From contig MU129988.1 of NCBI GenBank assembly GCA_015039465.1, positions 67,356 to 131,355 on the forward strand: a stretch of 64,000 nt of DNA, read 5' to 3'. Below the pieces are notes generated by a model. The model saw only the letters and a list, made by a program, of their open reading frames with translations, ran no database searches and was not told where the DNA came from. Source of the DNA: Phlegmacium glaucopus (lineage: Eukaryota > Basidiomycota > Agaricomycetes > Agaricales > Cortinariaceae). Below are positions 10,011 to 23,999 of this stretch, piece by piece. Each line of letters begins with the position of its first letter. The first letter of the stretch is position 1. Both the position numbers and the translations under genes were made by a program.

Positions 10011-12400
10011 TCACAATCCCGCGATGCCCATCTGCTGGAATGATGCTCTTGTCGGTAATTGAGCTTGACCACCCAGTTGGCCTTGTTGAGATGCTGCCTG
10101 AGATTGACTAGCCGCTTGAAGAACGAGTCCAGCCCCTGGTAGGAACGCAGGCACAGGTTTCTCTTCCAGATCAGCATACAGTACCGTCATCTCTTTGTGC
10201 TCCTTGCCCCAATTCTCTGGATCCCAGAATGTGTATTGTCCCTGCTCGCCCACATGTCCTGGCACTTTTTGAGAAGGTGTTGTACCACTTTCTTTCGTGA
10301 TCCAGAGCCGAAGATCCTTATGGTACCGCCAGTTACGATTCCACCTGTGTGACGCCAATACTGAATGAGCTAATCCAATTTTGAAATTAAAGTTGCAAAA
10401 CGAGAGTTTGAAAAACTCCGAGAAAGGTTATTAAGAATCAAAAACGTACAGTTCCTGGGCAGCTACTTCCTGCATCGCATCCCTCGGACTTGAATAGAAC
10501 ATGAAAAATAACGTCTCGTCGCTAAACATTGCAGCTTTTGCTGGCCCTGGTGGTGGTGCTTGTACACTTAGGTAACAAGCTGGTAGATGAAAGTCAGGCT
10601 CCACCGATCGTGCCGCTGTTTGATCAGCCCAGGGTGTGATGAACGTTGAATACAGATTTCTGAGCCTCGCAGGTCAAGTATCTGAATTCACGTCCCACAA
10701 AACACCCAACTCACCCCGGATAGCTCATGTCTAAACCCATCGTCCCCAAATCTGTCCCCATACTGCTTAGCCCATGATCTGGTTCCGAATTCGCATTCCT
10801 CATTAGAGCAATCAGTGCTAACAGGCCCCAGCGGTCTGCGGCACTGATTAGCACCTGTTGTGCTGGTGTTTGAGGATGTTGTAGTGTCGGATTAGGCTGC
10901 AATGTGCTTGCGTTCGTTGTGGACATGGGATTTGAAGCACCATTTGGGTTCGGTATACTTGCGCTGGCATGTGAATCGGCCGGATTCAGTCCATTCGATG
11001 AGAAAGGCAGAGCGTTCGTTGAAGGGGCATTCGAGTTCGCAATAGTACCAGGCGGGTGTGTCGATTGAGTCTGTGAAAATGCGCCTGTAAAAAAATTTTA
11101 AAAAAGGGATAGATTTATTAGTTGTAATTTGCTTCTGGACAAAGCGAAATACCATTTTGCTGATAAAACGAAAGTGTAGAACGTTTCAGACCATTATTTA
11201 ATGTATTTTGTGACGGTTTGCTCACCCCAGTAGCACCTCCACCTTGCTGTGTTTGAGATATAGGATTGATGCTGGACGAATTCCATGCCGCATGTGAGGC
11301 CTGATTCAGCTTCAACGCATAGTTATTCTAGGGTAGAAAGAGATCAGTTCTTCTACCACTTAGACAGAAACGTGATATTGGATGCGATTACAGACAGTTG
11401 ATTCGTGGCAAAGTTTACGATATCAAAAAACTCACTCTTTGTTGTTTCTCTGCCTCTGTCTGTGCTTGTTGAAACCCAGGGTGGATGTTTCTTGGCTGTG
11501 TTGGCCCTAGATTCAACATTCCAGGCGTACCCTGCTGCAAGCTACCGCTTTGAGCACCCAGTAGATTCTGTCGAAGTTGCTGCTGTTGTTCGGACTGTTG
11601 CTGTTGAAACCCATTGAGCCCCGGAGGATGAGAGAGGTCTGGTGTAGAAATGTGGTTCGATGGGTCTCGGGTTTGCTGCGCTGTTTGTGGTTGTCCTCCA
11701 AGTGCTGGAAAATCATCGGAATTGAAGTCTCGTGTCTGTCCTCCCGTAGTCGAACCGCCTATAGTACCACTACCAGTTCCTCCCAATAACACCCCCGTTC
11801 CAGCTTGTGTCGCATAGCTCGTGGCCCCTGCGCCTGAGCTATTGTTACTACTGCTTGGATTAACATTCGCGGGTGCCGATCCCAGCGCCGGGAAGTCATT
11901 CGGGTCCAAACCTGCATCACTAGTTGATGCGACAGAAGGTGCTGCTAGATTGGATGTTTGAGAGAGTAATGACGACATGGTATTTGTTGTTCCGTTTGTC
12001 TGTTGCTGCTGCTGCTGGGAAGGTAGTGATTGCTGCTGCAATACGCCTGATGGCTGATGCTGAACAAGTGAGCCTGCGCCGAAAGCAAAGCTGCTTTGAC
12101 TCCTTGGCGGGTTAAAGGCCGCTGTTGGTTGTGGCGTATGCGTTTGCAACTGAGGCTGTTGGGTGGCTGTTCGATGACTATTCGGTTGAAGGCTAGGAAC
12201 ATAACCAGCACCCGTTTGGAGAATGTTGCGCTGTTGCAGGGCATATGGATATGCTTGTCGGAACTGACTGGCAAGTGCAGGTGTGGTTAGATTTGGGGGT
12301 CTCTGTTGTGGTTGACCTGAAAAAGTTTGGTTCAAAAAATTCATTGCGAGGAGGATGGCAGTGCCGTTGAGAGAATTATTTACTCACCTGGTCGATTCAT
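10011..12400 (-). CDS. NOT2: CCR4-NOT complex subunit NOT2 (CNOT2-like)
   Basis: NOT2 is a scaffold subunit of the CCR4-NOT deadenylase; its C-terminal NOT box pairs with NOT3/5 and NOT1. Six exons join in phase: 12400-12388, 12316-11436, 11327-11153, 11084-10715, 10659-10450 and 10344-10011. They give 660 codons plus stop. The N-terminal half is low complexity and rich in Q, N, S and T, and has two DFPALG motifs (LDPNDFPALG and NSDDFPALG). The C-terminal part carries the family signature: DRWGLLALIALMR, YSTFITPWAD, SDETLFFMFYSSPRD, WNRNWRYHKDLRLWITKE and TFWDPENWGKEHKEM. A short Q-rich tail follows. The tiny first exon codes only MNRP plus one base; the longer frame beginning at 12344 starts inside the first intron and is not the true start. 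Confidence 0.95.
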
Positions 12401-14182
12401 GGTTTTTGAAGCAACAAAAAAAGATCTAGAACACAGTGAAGTAAGTTTTGGAGCGGTTGGACTCGTACAAAGCGTTCTACCTGCTGTATAGATTGCAAGG
12501 CTAATTCAGTAGCTATTCACAGTTATATTGTGTATAGAATCGCGAGGATGCTTTGTTTGATCCTTTGTTTGGAGCATTATGTAAGCTTCCCGCCCAGAGA
12601 AAGGCACGTTGTATTGCTACTCTAGCCTGAGATACGATTATTTGGTACAAAAAGGATGGGTCGATTGTGTCTTTGGTGACCGCCCTTCTAACAGCTAGTC
12701 GAACAGAAGGGTGACCAATGCGTGGCAGAAAGAAAGGAGTGACTTCGCATTCGAATTGCTGCCGTATGGAATGAACCTTTGTATGTGTTTAACGAGTAAT
12801 GTCGGAAAGTAATTAGTCGATTGAAACAACAGACCTACGACGTGGAATATGATCAGACGAAAAAGAAAAAACATTATCACCAACGCCAAGTGGTTAGAAA
12901 TGTTCTCTTGTTTTTCAGGCAGTTCGTTCCACGAAAAATCAATATCCGCGAAATCGAGCATCATATTGCCATGACATAAGTCAAGTTGTAGACGTCGTCC
13001 TTGTTGTAGCCGCAGATATCGCCGAATAATTGCTTTCGAAGGTACCACTAGGTACCAGCATAACATCTGCAGCTCAGCAAACGAGCAGATAATCTACTAG
13101 AGAGTTATATTAGGCCGCGGTTACCTGGTTTCAGATTCAGAGCCAACTATTTGAAGCAACCAGTGATTGTCAGTGCTATGGTATATGGAAATCCCCATGA
13201 GAAGGTCAGATCTAGACAGACTTCAAGTTGTGGGGCATCGTCATCTGCCTATGCCAGACACAAAGACTGGTTATGATTCTTGTCAGTAACCAGATGACTG
13301 TTATTCATCGGTCGACGGCGCATGCAAACGCCCCTCTTCATCGGACCGAAGAGTGTTATCAACTTGTAGCTGAAGGCAACTTGACTATACCCATATTCAA
13401 GCTCTAAGTTGATTTCAACCGGGCGTTGGAATATGTGGATAACCCCCGGGTGTGCCAGTGGATTGGACGTGTCAGTGAACTTGAAGCAAGGTTGAGTAAA
13501 CCGGAGCAGAAACTTGTTTTCAATAAATGGCTTTCGAATCCGGCGTCGTTTCCTGAGTGGGGATGGACTCGGAGGGTGAAGAACGAGATGGGGATATAAT
13601 AATGGACCGTTTACATTTGAAGGGTCGTCTTGCAATCGAGGCAAAATTTTGTGAAAATCCTTCCGAATTCTATCAGTTCTTCCTTGTTTCTTTTGAAATA
13701 TAATGTATAGTCCAATATGCACTCTATTGCAATATTTGACTGCAGAGATGGCGCTGTCGGACTAGACGTGGCCACCCTCAAATGCAACGGCAAAGACTGA
13801 AAATAAGTACATGGACATGATGCTAAGTGAATCAAAATATGCTGAGAGGTGTTTAGGAATTGAGAATTTGCAACTGTGTAACTTTGCATACCACAAGTTG
13901 CCAGTGACACTACTAATTCAATTATTTCATACACCCGGGTCACAGTCCTGGCATATATATACCTCTGTAAACTAGTCCTCATTTTTTCTTTTTTTGTCAG
14001 ATTTATTGGGCGAGAGGGCAGAGTCATATGTACAAGAAATTAACTATGAGAGAATATCTAAAGGTTGTGCTAAGTCAGTGCCTATCTAAGACTACAAGAG
14101 CCATAGAACACCACACTCATCTATTAGCATCATCAAAGGGGTGTGTTAACGTTGTTGGAAGCCGGTTTATGTGAGGAACCAC
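12401..14182. other. spacer with weak unidentified minus-strand open frames
   Basis: Between the NOT2 start and the 3' end of the sacsin-BTB gene there are minus-strand open frames at 13249-13722 (157 codons, with a basic KRRRIRK stretch) and 12695-13066 (123 codons). Stretches such as DDPSNVNGPLLYPHLVLH and GNMMLDFADIDFSWNELP look protein-like, but I could not join them with convincing splice sites and recognise no family. They may belong to a small unknown gene or a decayed copy. Confidence 0.3.
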
Positions 14183-17100
14183 TTACCGAGGTGTTTCCCC
14201 TGAAATTAGCATAGCTAACAGCATAGGGTTTTGTTCCTTGAAGTCCTTCAAGACCTTCTCGAGTTCCTCTGCATGATACATCTCCGCAGCTTCGAGCACT
14301 GTTAAAGGTTCAAGGTATGTCAAAATATGTTTCGGATACTTTGAAGTCCAGCATCATGATACTAACTGTGGGGAAACTCCTTGGGCAGACGCTCGATCAT
14401 GTTATTACTCTCTACGATCTCCATTGTTATTTTTGTTTTTAGGCTGGGTATGTTCCATTCTTCAGCGATGGACAAAAGCCCTAGGAATTCTTCTAGAAGA
14501 TCTTCCATCTCTGTGGCCGATGGCGGAGGATACTCAAAGTCACCCGTGTAGATGAAATCTAACCATCCGAAGGAATAAGTCATGACTGCTGGTAAATGAA
14601 AAAAAAATAAATTTACCTAGCACTGCTTTGGCTGCGAAACGGGTGCCCTCGAATTTGAATTTTTGACTCCTAAACTTGAATTCATCTGACAGGGTCGCCT
14701 CAAGAAACCTTTTCAAGTGTATAGTTAAGTCCATGTCGAGATCGTCGGCTGTTATATTTGGTGTGTTCCATTCTGTATTGGTAGACAAGAGTTCTAGAAT
14801 TTCTTGCAGAATCCCACGCTTTTCGACCTCGAATTTATCCCGAAAGTAAGGCAGAGTCGCTGCAAGAAATACTTTGTGCGCAGCTAAATCCTGACTTTTC
14901 AAAGGTTCGTCACCAACAGTTTGTATAGATGGCTCGAAGAACAAGTCTGTCAATTGACCCTCTCGACGCATCTCGCTAAATTGTTTGGCCAAGTCAGCCG
15001 AAACGCCCAAAATCTCAGGAGAAGGTTGTTTAGTTCGTTTCAAGCGATTTAGCATGCGACATCCAGCAGAGAGAAGGAGAGGTTCATATTCACGCAGGAA
15101 GGCTCTTACGGCCTTGAAGGTACCGCAGTCTTCCGTAAGATTGAGCACCAGTTCTGTTGCGGATTGCCAGTTTCTAGTCCATTCACTAGTGAGTGGGTCC
15201 ACTACATTTAAGAAGAGCGGGATGTCGACTGTGCACAAAAGAGCCCCCCGAGCATCTGCCGCGTTTGCATTGAGCCACTCATATGTCGCCTTCAGATCAA
15301 TTAGCAAAGTGCGGTCTCCGGAATGACGCAAAGCGATTCTTGTCGTAAGCACTTTCAGATGTTCAACCTAGACAGCAGGTGAGAAATTTTTGAAAGGATG
15401 TCGAAAAATGAGGGACTTACAACGACGGAAGCTTTGGGGACGCCTAGGTTTCGGTTGACTGCGAGTACTTCGTCGGAAAAACTTTCGAAGGGGAGAGCAC
15501 ACTGGGTCCAAGCTATCGGCTCAAACTCTGGCCGTAAAATTTGAGAAGGTTTGAGAAGTAGTGATAATTGAGTACAGTATGATGGATCCACATCGTAGGA
15601 CGCCCCTTGACGGCGGTCAGCTTTGGGACGAACAAACGCTATAGCATCCAGCTGTTTCCAAAGGTGTTCCTTTACCATGAGTAAAGCCGGAAGTGTTGTT
15701 TTATAACAGTCGAAGGTGACCTTCGCCATTTCCATCAAATCATATCGTTTGCGGGGGTCAGCGACGAAGCTGGAATCATATCCAAGAGTCTCGATGGTTT
15801 TCGCACATTTCTTGAAGGTACTGAAAGTGATTTCGTGTTGGAAACCTAGTAAGTGGAGCGTTTCAAAGGATAGATCACGAAAATCCGGATGGAGAAAGGA
15901 CGAATTTTCTGTATACTTCAGGTCTTCAGCAAAAAGGCGCACTCTGTGATCGTACAAATCGGATATGACTCGAAGTGTGCCATTGCAATCTGGGAATTTT
16001 AACGCCTGATTTACGGTGTGGATATCACCTAGAGCGATCATTGCTTTCAGGAAGTCTCTGTACCTTCGACAATCAAGATCGTTACGAAGGATAGTTGGAA
16101 GGCGGACCACATTAAGTATCTTGGAGGGTGACATAGGCCCAAAGCAGTCTGAAAGGTCGGAATGACAGAAGAAGGAGCCTTTTGATGTGACTGCGATATT
16201 GGGGCTCAGATAGTGTGATATGTCTCCCGTAGCGAATCCATCTGGCAGGACATACAATTCGGAAGCTGGACGAAGCTGTTGGCGACCACCTAATTGTGCC
16301 TTCCAAATTGGAAGCCGAAGAAGGAGATGTTTTTCGATCGGAAGTTCACGCGACCACCACCCTGAAAATGCATCCCTCATCCATGATGCAAGTTGTCTAT
16401 GTTCACCCTCGTTGAGACCAGGAAATGATAGTACGTTCTTTTTCTTGAAGCATTTGAGAACGTTGATCAACAAGGAAGAAAGACGCGCGTTGATATATGC
16501 ATCCAGCGTAGGATGACTGCGGTATTTCAGAACGTTGATACCAAGCTTCTTGAGAATGGGAACCAGCCCCGATCTAGCAGTGCTGTCGCCTGGAGCTTGT
16601 ACAACAGTATCGGGTTGGCAGTTTTGAAGAGATAGGTGGAAAGATTCACCGCTGAGAAGCTTTAGATTAGGACTTTCAAGTAACGAAAGGGGTGGAGGGC
16701 CTGGTAATCCATTGTATCCATTCCAGAAGCGGTCGAGCCACGCTTCCCTCTCCCGATCGTCTTTGAAACATTCAAGCTCGGTTTCAACTAGCTTTGGAAC
16801 CGAAACATCGCTGAAAATTCGAAGATTGACACTAGCGTCCTTAGTAAGCGCCTGAATTATCTCTTCGCTGCAGGTATTGTGCAAAAAAGCTGTTGATGAA
16901 AACAGAGCACAGTGTGATGGGATTTCCGAGCGATACACAGGGTTTTCAGAGATTCCGGGAAGGAAAACAAGGGAGTTATCAGCAAGGATAAGAAGCGGAA
17001 GACCTGCAAGGGGAGCTTCATCCTTTATATAATGTAATATGTCGAAAATGTTTTGAACGGTATAAGATTTGACAGTGAGGATCCTTTGCAGTTCTGAAAC

Positions 17101-20100
17101 GCGGTCATTAAACGCTTTCTTCACATATTTCCTGTCGACTAGTATTGCCGAGGAAGCTTTATTGACGCCAGTATGGCTAGGTGCAATAACCAATTGTGGT
17201 AAACGAAGATGAGCAAGGAGATTGCGAACTATGGCTGGCTCGTCACGGGAAAATATGGCTTCTTCGAAACATATCCACTGGTCATCGGCGGACCGGAAGA
17301 GACGAACTTGACTTGACGGAAGGAACTTGAAAATTGCCTGTCTCACAAAAATGGTCACGTCGTCAGGTTGCTGCCTAGGGTTGAGCCACCAAAGTCTGCC
17401 GTCGTAGTGTCCAAGTTTCCTATCCTTATCACTTGAATGATGCTTAAGATATTCGAGACTGGTTAGGTATAATGACGGCACAATATCACTAAGTATCCAC
17501 GCATTGAAGGCCGTCTTGGGGTCATCTGCGTAGTTTGAGTTATATCCAGGGCTAAAAATCAAGTTTTGTCGATTGGATGAGATTGCGAATCGAGCATGAA
17601 GGTGGAAGGGCAAAAGGTTTCGCTTTGGAAGTCGTAGAGTGGAGAAGAGATATGAAACTGAGTCCTCATTGTCCGGTCCATTAAGTGGCTTCAGCGCAAT
17701 TTGAACTGTCATGTTCGATTTTGGTGGCAATTTCAGATTAGCAGCCGTGGTTGCGTGTTCTTTGGGAATGTCAGCGTGACAAGTACTGACGATCCACTCC
17801 TGGAGAACAGGAATCTTCTCCCGCACTTCGATGTTCAAGCTGACTTTGTGGCGAGTATATCGATCACCAAGTGGACGTCGTTCTGACCTAGTTGAAGACA
17901 TAGACCAATAATTAACTGCGGAAAGGAATGTTGTAGACCGTTCTTCGGCAGAAATTTCTTCCAAATGGGTGGTGAAAAAGAAAGCATTTTGAGCCAATTC
18001 TTTGTAAGACTCTTGTATGAGGCGTCGACACTCAGAGCTATCACAAGATTTCCTAGGAATGGTTGCTTTGAGTGGTAGGCAAAACATTGTCTGAGAAGAC
18101 CTCGTCAGCCTGGAGTTCGCAGGATAGTTGCAAAATTGTGAGCTTACACCGTTATAGGTCGACAAGGAACTGGAGAATCCAAATAAATTCTCAAACCGTC
18201 TGAGTTGATCAGGGTACATCCTAGCACGAGTTACAGCCCGACAATGTAAGTTGATAATGAAGTGACTCACTCTATAATGTTAGGAATTTTTCTCTGGAGT
18301 GAGGTACGCCTTTGGCCATATCGAAGAGGAAGACAACGGCTGGTGGGGTCGAGGATCATGACATATTCCCCAGAGATGACAAATGGTGTCTGAATTAAAT
18401 GTCCGTTAGTACAGGTAAGATCAAGGCCAGACAATTGTCGTACTTACGTCAGTAAAATAATAGAAAGCGAGGGCACCAAGACCATGTCTCCCATGAGTAT
18501 CAATCTCATCAGTCTTCCCGCCTCTGCCAACCTTCTTAAGACCTAGAAAGTCATGTTTGGAGAGAACGGCGTCATTGTAGAATATGATATAAGAACTGCT
18601 TTGGAGAGTTTCGAAGGCTGGGGATATAACACGAGTCCCAAAAAAGTCTCGTCGATTATCTAATAGAATGGAGAATTTTGTTGCCTTCGCATCATCCGCA
18701 TTGGCGAGAAATTCATTGACTGCATAAAGGACATCGTTTTCCCGAAGGAAACCTCCAATACGGTCTCGAAGGTCTTCTGCCATCTGCTCTTCATCGCTAT
18801 CGTCACCTTCGTCCACACCCTGCTCTAAGAGCACAGAGCTGAGAAGAGGGACCATCAGTTGCTCTGCCAACCCCATGGAAATTTTGCGATGAAGAGGGAA
18901 CTTGAGCAATGGCGTCGAAAGTGACAACCATTGTGGTGTATCTTGATAATAGACTGATTCAAGTGTGCGGATATGACCATCAGCGCTTGGGACCAGAACT
19001 GCCGCTCGGTCATAATCGGTACGCTGTGTAATCTCTTCGAGTACGATGATCGATATGTCAATGTTAGGGACTGGAGAGTCCAGCAATCGACGGAGTTCTT
19101 CGTACAAGGTATCAAGTGACGGACTGTGGGCATGAAATGTTGTGAGACGTAATCTAAAGTACAGTAAATTAAATGGAATCTTACCGCGATGTACAACCCA
19201 TAGCGCGGAGGAAGTTTATAGAGTCCTTCGAGATATCTCGCCAAGAAACTTGCGTAAAGGGAGGTTGAAGTTTAGTCTCAGAAAGTAGAGCATATTTTGT
19301 CGGCTTCATTACATCTGGGTCTCGCGAAGAGCTGACAGGCACCCACGCAATATTCTGGACAATGTTACGTAGCTCGACCAGGAATTCATCAGAAAGCATG
19401 CCTTGAGCGTGTAGTTGACCAAAATGGGTGATTAGCGTTCTGATCCGAGCTTTCCTCCTTAAACTCTGAGATAGTGAGGACGCGAATTGTCGAAGGAGTA
19501 CATCAGTAGAAAGGCTGTCCGACCAACCAAGTGCTTTCCGAAACCCGGAAGACTTCAGTGGAGCAAGGGTTAGAACCTGAAACACTAAATCGTAGAGATG
19601 TGGATGCTGATTTAAGCCCTCATACTTATCGCGACTATTCGAAGGAGAGACTAGCGGTTCGGAGGCAATGTAAGGCAGCCAGGTTTTGGTTCGGGATTTG
19701 ACAACAATTGGACCGTAAGCATCTTTCCAATTGTCGTTGAGGATCTTGACTAAGGCTTGTGCCTTTTCAAACTTAAACGTTGGATTAGATTGGCTGGCAT
19801 CAGATATATATCTGATGCGTTCAAGGACGATGTCTTGGTCGAGTTCGGACTTGAAGAAATCGTAGGCACGCATCATTTTCAGATAATTGCCACTGGCAAA
19901 CTTGCCTGCAGGGAACTTTTCCTTCTCGCCGGTGTACAACTGCGACAAGGGGGATGAGGGATCAAGGAGATCGCAGGGAGGTTTAAGCTGATTCGAATTA
20001 TCGATAGTGACAAATGGTAATTTCCTTAGTTGGAGTCGGGAGCCATGAGACATCTTTGGTAAATTGTCAACAATTCGTTGGATAAATTTCTCCTTCAAGT

Positions 20101-22952
20101 ACGATGACTGTGCCTCCCAATTGTCTATGGCAAGCTGCAACAAATCAAGTTCATTGTAGACGCTAGTAGACTCTACCATGTCTATGAGCTTCTGGGTTCC
20201 AGGTTTTGACACATCAACATAAATGGGCTGTCGTCCCAGGAAGAGGGGCAGAGGGACATCAGTGTCAACCTTTACAAGAATCCGCCGATCACCAAACACC
20301 GAAGCTAACATCGAGTCTTGCCCGTATTGCTGCCTGATGTGAAATATAGGTAGGCGAGAAAACTTCTCCTTCTGAGATGGAGAGAGTTTGGCTTGTATCG
20401 CGAGTTGAGCCTGGTACAGAGACTGGTGGATCGTAGTACGAGCTTCGGCTCGTAATTCAATCAAATTAGCTACAACAAAATCGTTGGCCAAAAAACCAAT
20501 GTAGGAGGGGTTTTGAGGAGTAATGGCGAAACCATCGACCACCAGCATTTGCACAAGAGGTTCATTCTGGGAAAGTTCGGAATGGAGGGAGTGAATGCCA
20601 AGCTGAGCCCAAGCTGCAACGACGGCTTCATCAACGTACTTGAACACCATAATCTTGCTCGATATCTTCCTGATAGTTTGATGTTTGGTCGGAAGTAAGT
20701 GGAGATTGTGAAATACTCCGGATCGTCTAAAAAGGGTAGCTTTCTCGTTCCAGCCCATTGTCCATTTCCAAAAGCAAACCAACCAATCAATAACGGTAGA
20801 CCCTGCGGCAACTTCTGCTTCAGACGAGTTGAACCCTCGAAACTTCTCTTGCAAATAATTGATAACGTGGTCAGGAGTTAACAAAATGACGTCCGTAGTA
20901 CGAATGGAAGTGGCCAAACTGGCTTGATGGGCGAGATAAATTTGAAGTTCAGGAGACATACTGGCCCAGGATAACATATTATTGCACGAGGAGAACAAGA
21001 TACTGGCTTCATCTGCTGTAGTAGGAACAATATGACACGGCCTGGATGATCGCCGTGCTAGCGTTGCCGGAGAACGATCTTCGTGGAAAAGCCACGGCAG
21101 CTCGAAGATGTTGTCGATAGTCGGAGTTGTAGTCGAAAAAACCAGATATTTGATAGCTTCTGCAACGTCTACCTGAGAAACGGATGTGTTTGTACCATTC
21201 AAATATTTGAGGCGCAAGACTTGGTGGACAGCCGCAGGCGAGAGAACAGAGGCGGAGGCCTGAACGGTGCCCGAGGTAAGGATACTGAAAATATGGGCAG
21301 GAGGTTGAACGACCATGAGTCCCAGACGGACAAGAAGAGCCAAGGATACTTTGGGATCAGAAGGGGCAAGTAAAATGGAATCATCGTCGAGGGTAGTAAA
21401 GGACGAAGTTCCATCCGACGATACCAAGGGAAAGATGGGAAGCTTAGCGGTGATCGCAAATTTGAAAATACTAGGGATAAGTTGGGCCCAGTAGGAATTT
21501 TTGTCGTGTTCCTCAGGTGGCCAAGCGGTCCAAAAATCAGATGGGATGGTTATATCTGATAGAATATTGACCCAGGCAGTAGGTCCGAAATTTTCAAAAA
21601 TGGCGCGATTCCACTCCACAAGTCTCCTGAGGGCGACTTGATTATCTGGGGACAATTGGTTGTAAAAGTAACGTACCTCTCGCGTGACTCAGGAAGACCA
21701 GCTTCCTCCACGTTTTTAAGGCTCTGTCGATCGGGGGTCAGTGCGAAAACTGCGTTGAAGTGCAGAGGAAATCCGGTCTTGATCGGCAAAGGCAACAAGG
21801 TGAACAAGCGACCTTGAATGGAAGGGCCACCTAGAGGCATCGCAAGTTCAACGTTAGCGACAAGCTTTTCTTTGTTCAGCTCGTCTCCAATATTGTAGCC
21901 CAGCCGCTCGGACATGACATGTGCAGCGGTAGATTTGTCGAACTTGCAAGTGGAGAAGCGCCATGTCCGCGAACGTAAATTGCCAATTGGCGCCTCGCAA
22001 TTGACCTGTCGAGTAAATAACACGCCCGTACTATCATTCCTTTGATCAATAGTCGCTCTTCCGATGGAGTACTCTTTGCCACTGGAGGAAATATGACGAA
22101 TTTCTATTGTCGAGATGTTTTTGAGAAATAGGATAGCCTCTTCCAATTCATTTTGGCCAAAGCTTTCAAGTAATTGCTTTATTTCGGATACGGCAGTAGC
22201 CTCGTTTTTAATCCGACTGCGAATGGCCTGGGTTTTCGTTCGCAGTGGGAGACGAAAGATAGTTCCTTGGTAGAATATGAATGGATCTTTTACAATCGGG
22301 ATGAATGGAGCCAGTTGATCTTGATAGTCGCGTCCTTCGTTGATGATGTCGATAGCAATACCTCCAGGGAAAGCACCGAATTCATTATGAGGGTCCAAGA
22401 TCATCAATGTACGACCAGAAAGGATTTGAGGGTTTTCAGTCAACTAGACAGGAGCAGAGAGGCGGCTTGAGTAAGATAGCAATCAGATATATAATTATAC
22501 AGATCGTACATGATAAGACGCCCTGAAGCCTAATCCATTCTTCCCGGTTTGTCTACAAGGCAACGATGTCAGGATTTCATCGATAGAATAATAAGAAACC
22601 ATACGATTCATCCGTAATTTTGCTCGATGCATGAATCTTTCGAAGGGCCGTCCAGTCGCGATCGCTCAAAACTTGATCATTCATTGCGATCAAGGCAGAT
22701 CCTTGTGAATCTTGAAGGACAGGATCAACCAGAGATGTAGTCGGATATGATGTTTCATCCAGAAGGAAAGTCTGTCATACACTTTGAGCGTTGAACTCTG
22801 AGATGGATGAGAAAGCTTACTTGTAAATTCGCTTTTGCATCGTCGCTATTTTGTAGGTACTCCCGAAGAATGGCAGAGCTTCCTGGGTAACCATTTAGAA
22901 TGCCTTTGATGAGAGAGGTAACATCCACCGTTTCTTTTGCGGTTTGGGGCAT
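14183..22952 (-). CDS. giant sacsin-type HSP90-like ATPase protein with C-terminal BTB domain
   Basis: This is a protein of about 2,700 aa, assembled across roughly ten short introns (for example 21676-21627). Region 1, near residue 15, has a sacsin/GHL ATPase start: GYPGSSAILREYLQNSDDAKA, where Glu and Asn of the EYLQN motif would hold Mg-ATP, then GKNGLGFRASYH and GRTLMILDPH. Region 2, near residue 1,300, repeats the pattern with AVNEFLANADDAKATKF, HGRHGLGALAFYYF and GEYVMILDP. The C-terminal 220 residues form a BTB/POZ-like domain with an insert: LTDLFFEP, AHKVFLAATLPYFRDKF, then FGWLDFIYTGDFEYPPP. In animals sacsin links HSP90-like repeats to a J domain and HEPN; here BTB takes that place. 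BTB domains often recruit cullin-3, so a chaperone-linked ubiquitin role is possible but is inference. The start is the ATG of MPQTAKETVDV; the gene ends TPR-stop after a helical tail. Confidence 0.85.
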
Positions 22953-23999
22953 GTTGCGTACAGAGACGAATGAAGCAGAGGGCAAAACAACAAAGTACCA
23001 CCGTGTGAAAGTCAACGGACTATACGGCAGACCAGGCGAAAGCGCAGTTAAGTTTCATTTGTTGCAGCATCGAGGCAGAGCTTAAAAATAGAAAGTGGAA
23101 ATCCAATTCCTGGATATATTTTCAGCAAAATCAACAGAACTTGAAGCTTTGAAGAGTGAATCGCATAGAGGATGACTCAACATAATTGGGAGCTTTCTCG
23201 TAAAAACTTGAACCCAACTAGAATCGCTCTGTGAATGGGCTACATATGAACAGCGCTATGAATATTCATACAGACATGAGGAACGCGAAACACGCAGGAA
23301 CTCCATGCCAAGCGTTCCAGTCAAGTCTCTTGGAGGAACGAAGATTCTTCATTTCAAAAGTTTCAAAATACATAGGTCGTAGGGTTCAGAAATCTCCTGA
23401 GAACTAACGCGAATGTCAGCGTGCGGCAGCTAGATGTTTCGAGAAAGAAACATCACTTACTCGGAAAGTTCTATTGCCTTCCAGAAATATCTCCGAATCT
23501 TTAGGTTCTCGAAGGTGTAGCATTAATATGACTATTGCGGCGGCCTCTTCTGTCCTGAAGCTAAACTGACAGAACTCGTGGGTGGCCTATTAGCGGCCTA
23601 GAATTTGAACAAGTCACATCTTCAAGTTCGAAATAGAGTCATATACAGATTGCACGATATGCTGATGAGTTCATTCGAATGGAGATGCTTCGGAAATATG
23701 ATTATCAACGAGAGATGTCAGACAGATATCACGACTCCGAGTTCAAGACCCTGTAGGAAGACGAGTGAATCGTGATAAATACTTATTTATGACAACAGCA
23801 CAACGACCCACCATGCACATTGAACAACATTAGTTCCCGCCATGCGAGTCCGAGTCGTTGTCGGATGAGGGGACATTGTTCATTACATACACAAACAAGT
23901 GTAATGTTTGACATATACCGGCAGAAGAACCGCGGCATGGAACGAGTAGGTCTCCAGGGACCAAGTAGGTATATTCGTGTTGCCTCATTCAAATCCATC
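22953..23999. promoter_or_regulatory. divergent intergenic region between sacsin-BTB and RPC17
   Basis: About 1 kb separates the two divergent start codons, so both promoters must lie here. I see no TATA box at a convincing distance and no open frame with recognisable content. Confidence 0.4.

Noticed and set aside
11405..12290. Plus-strand open frames over the NOT2 N-terminus
   Set aside because: They are antisense shadows of the glutamine-rich NOT2 coding sequence.
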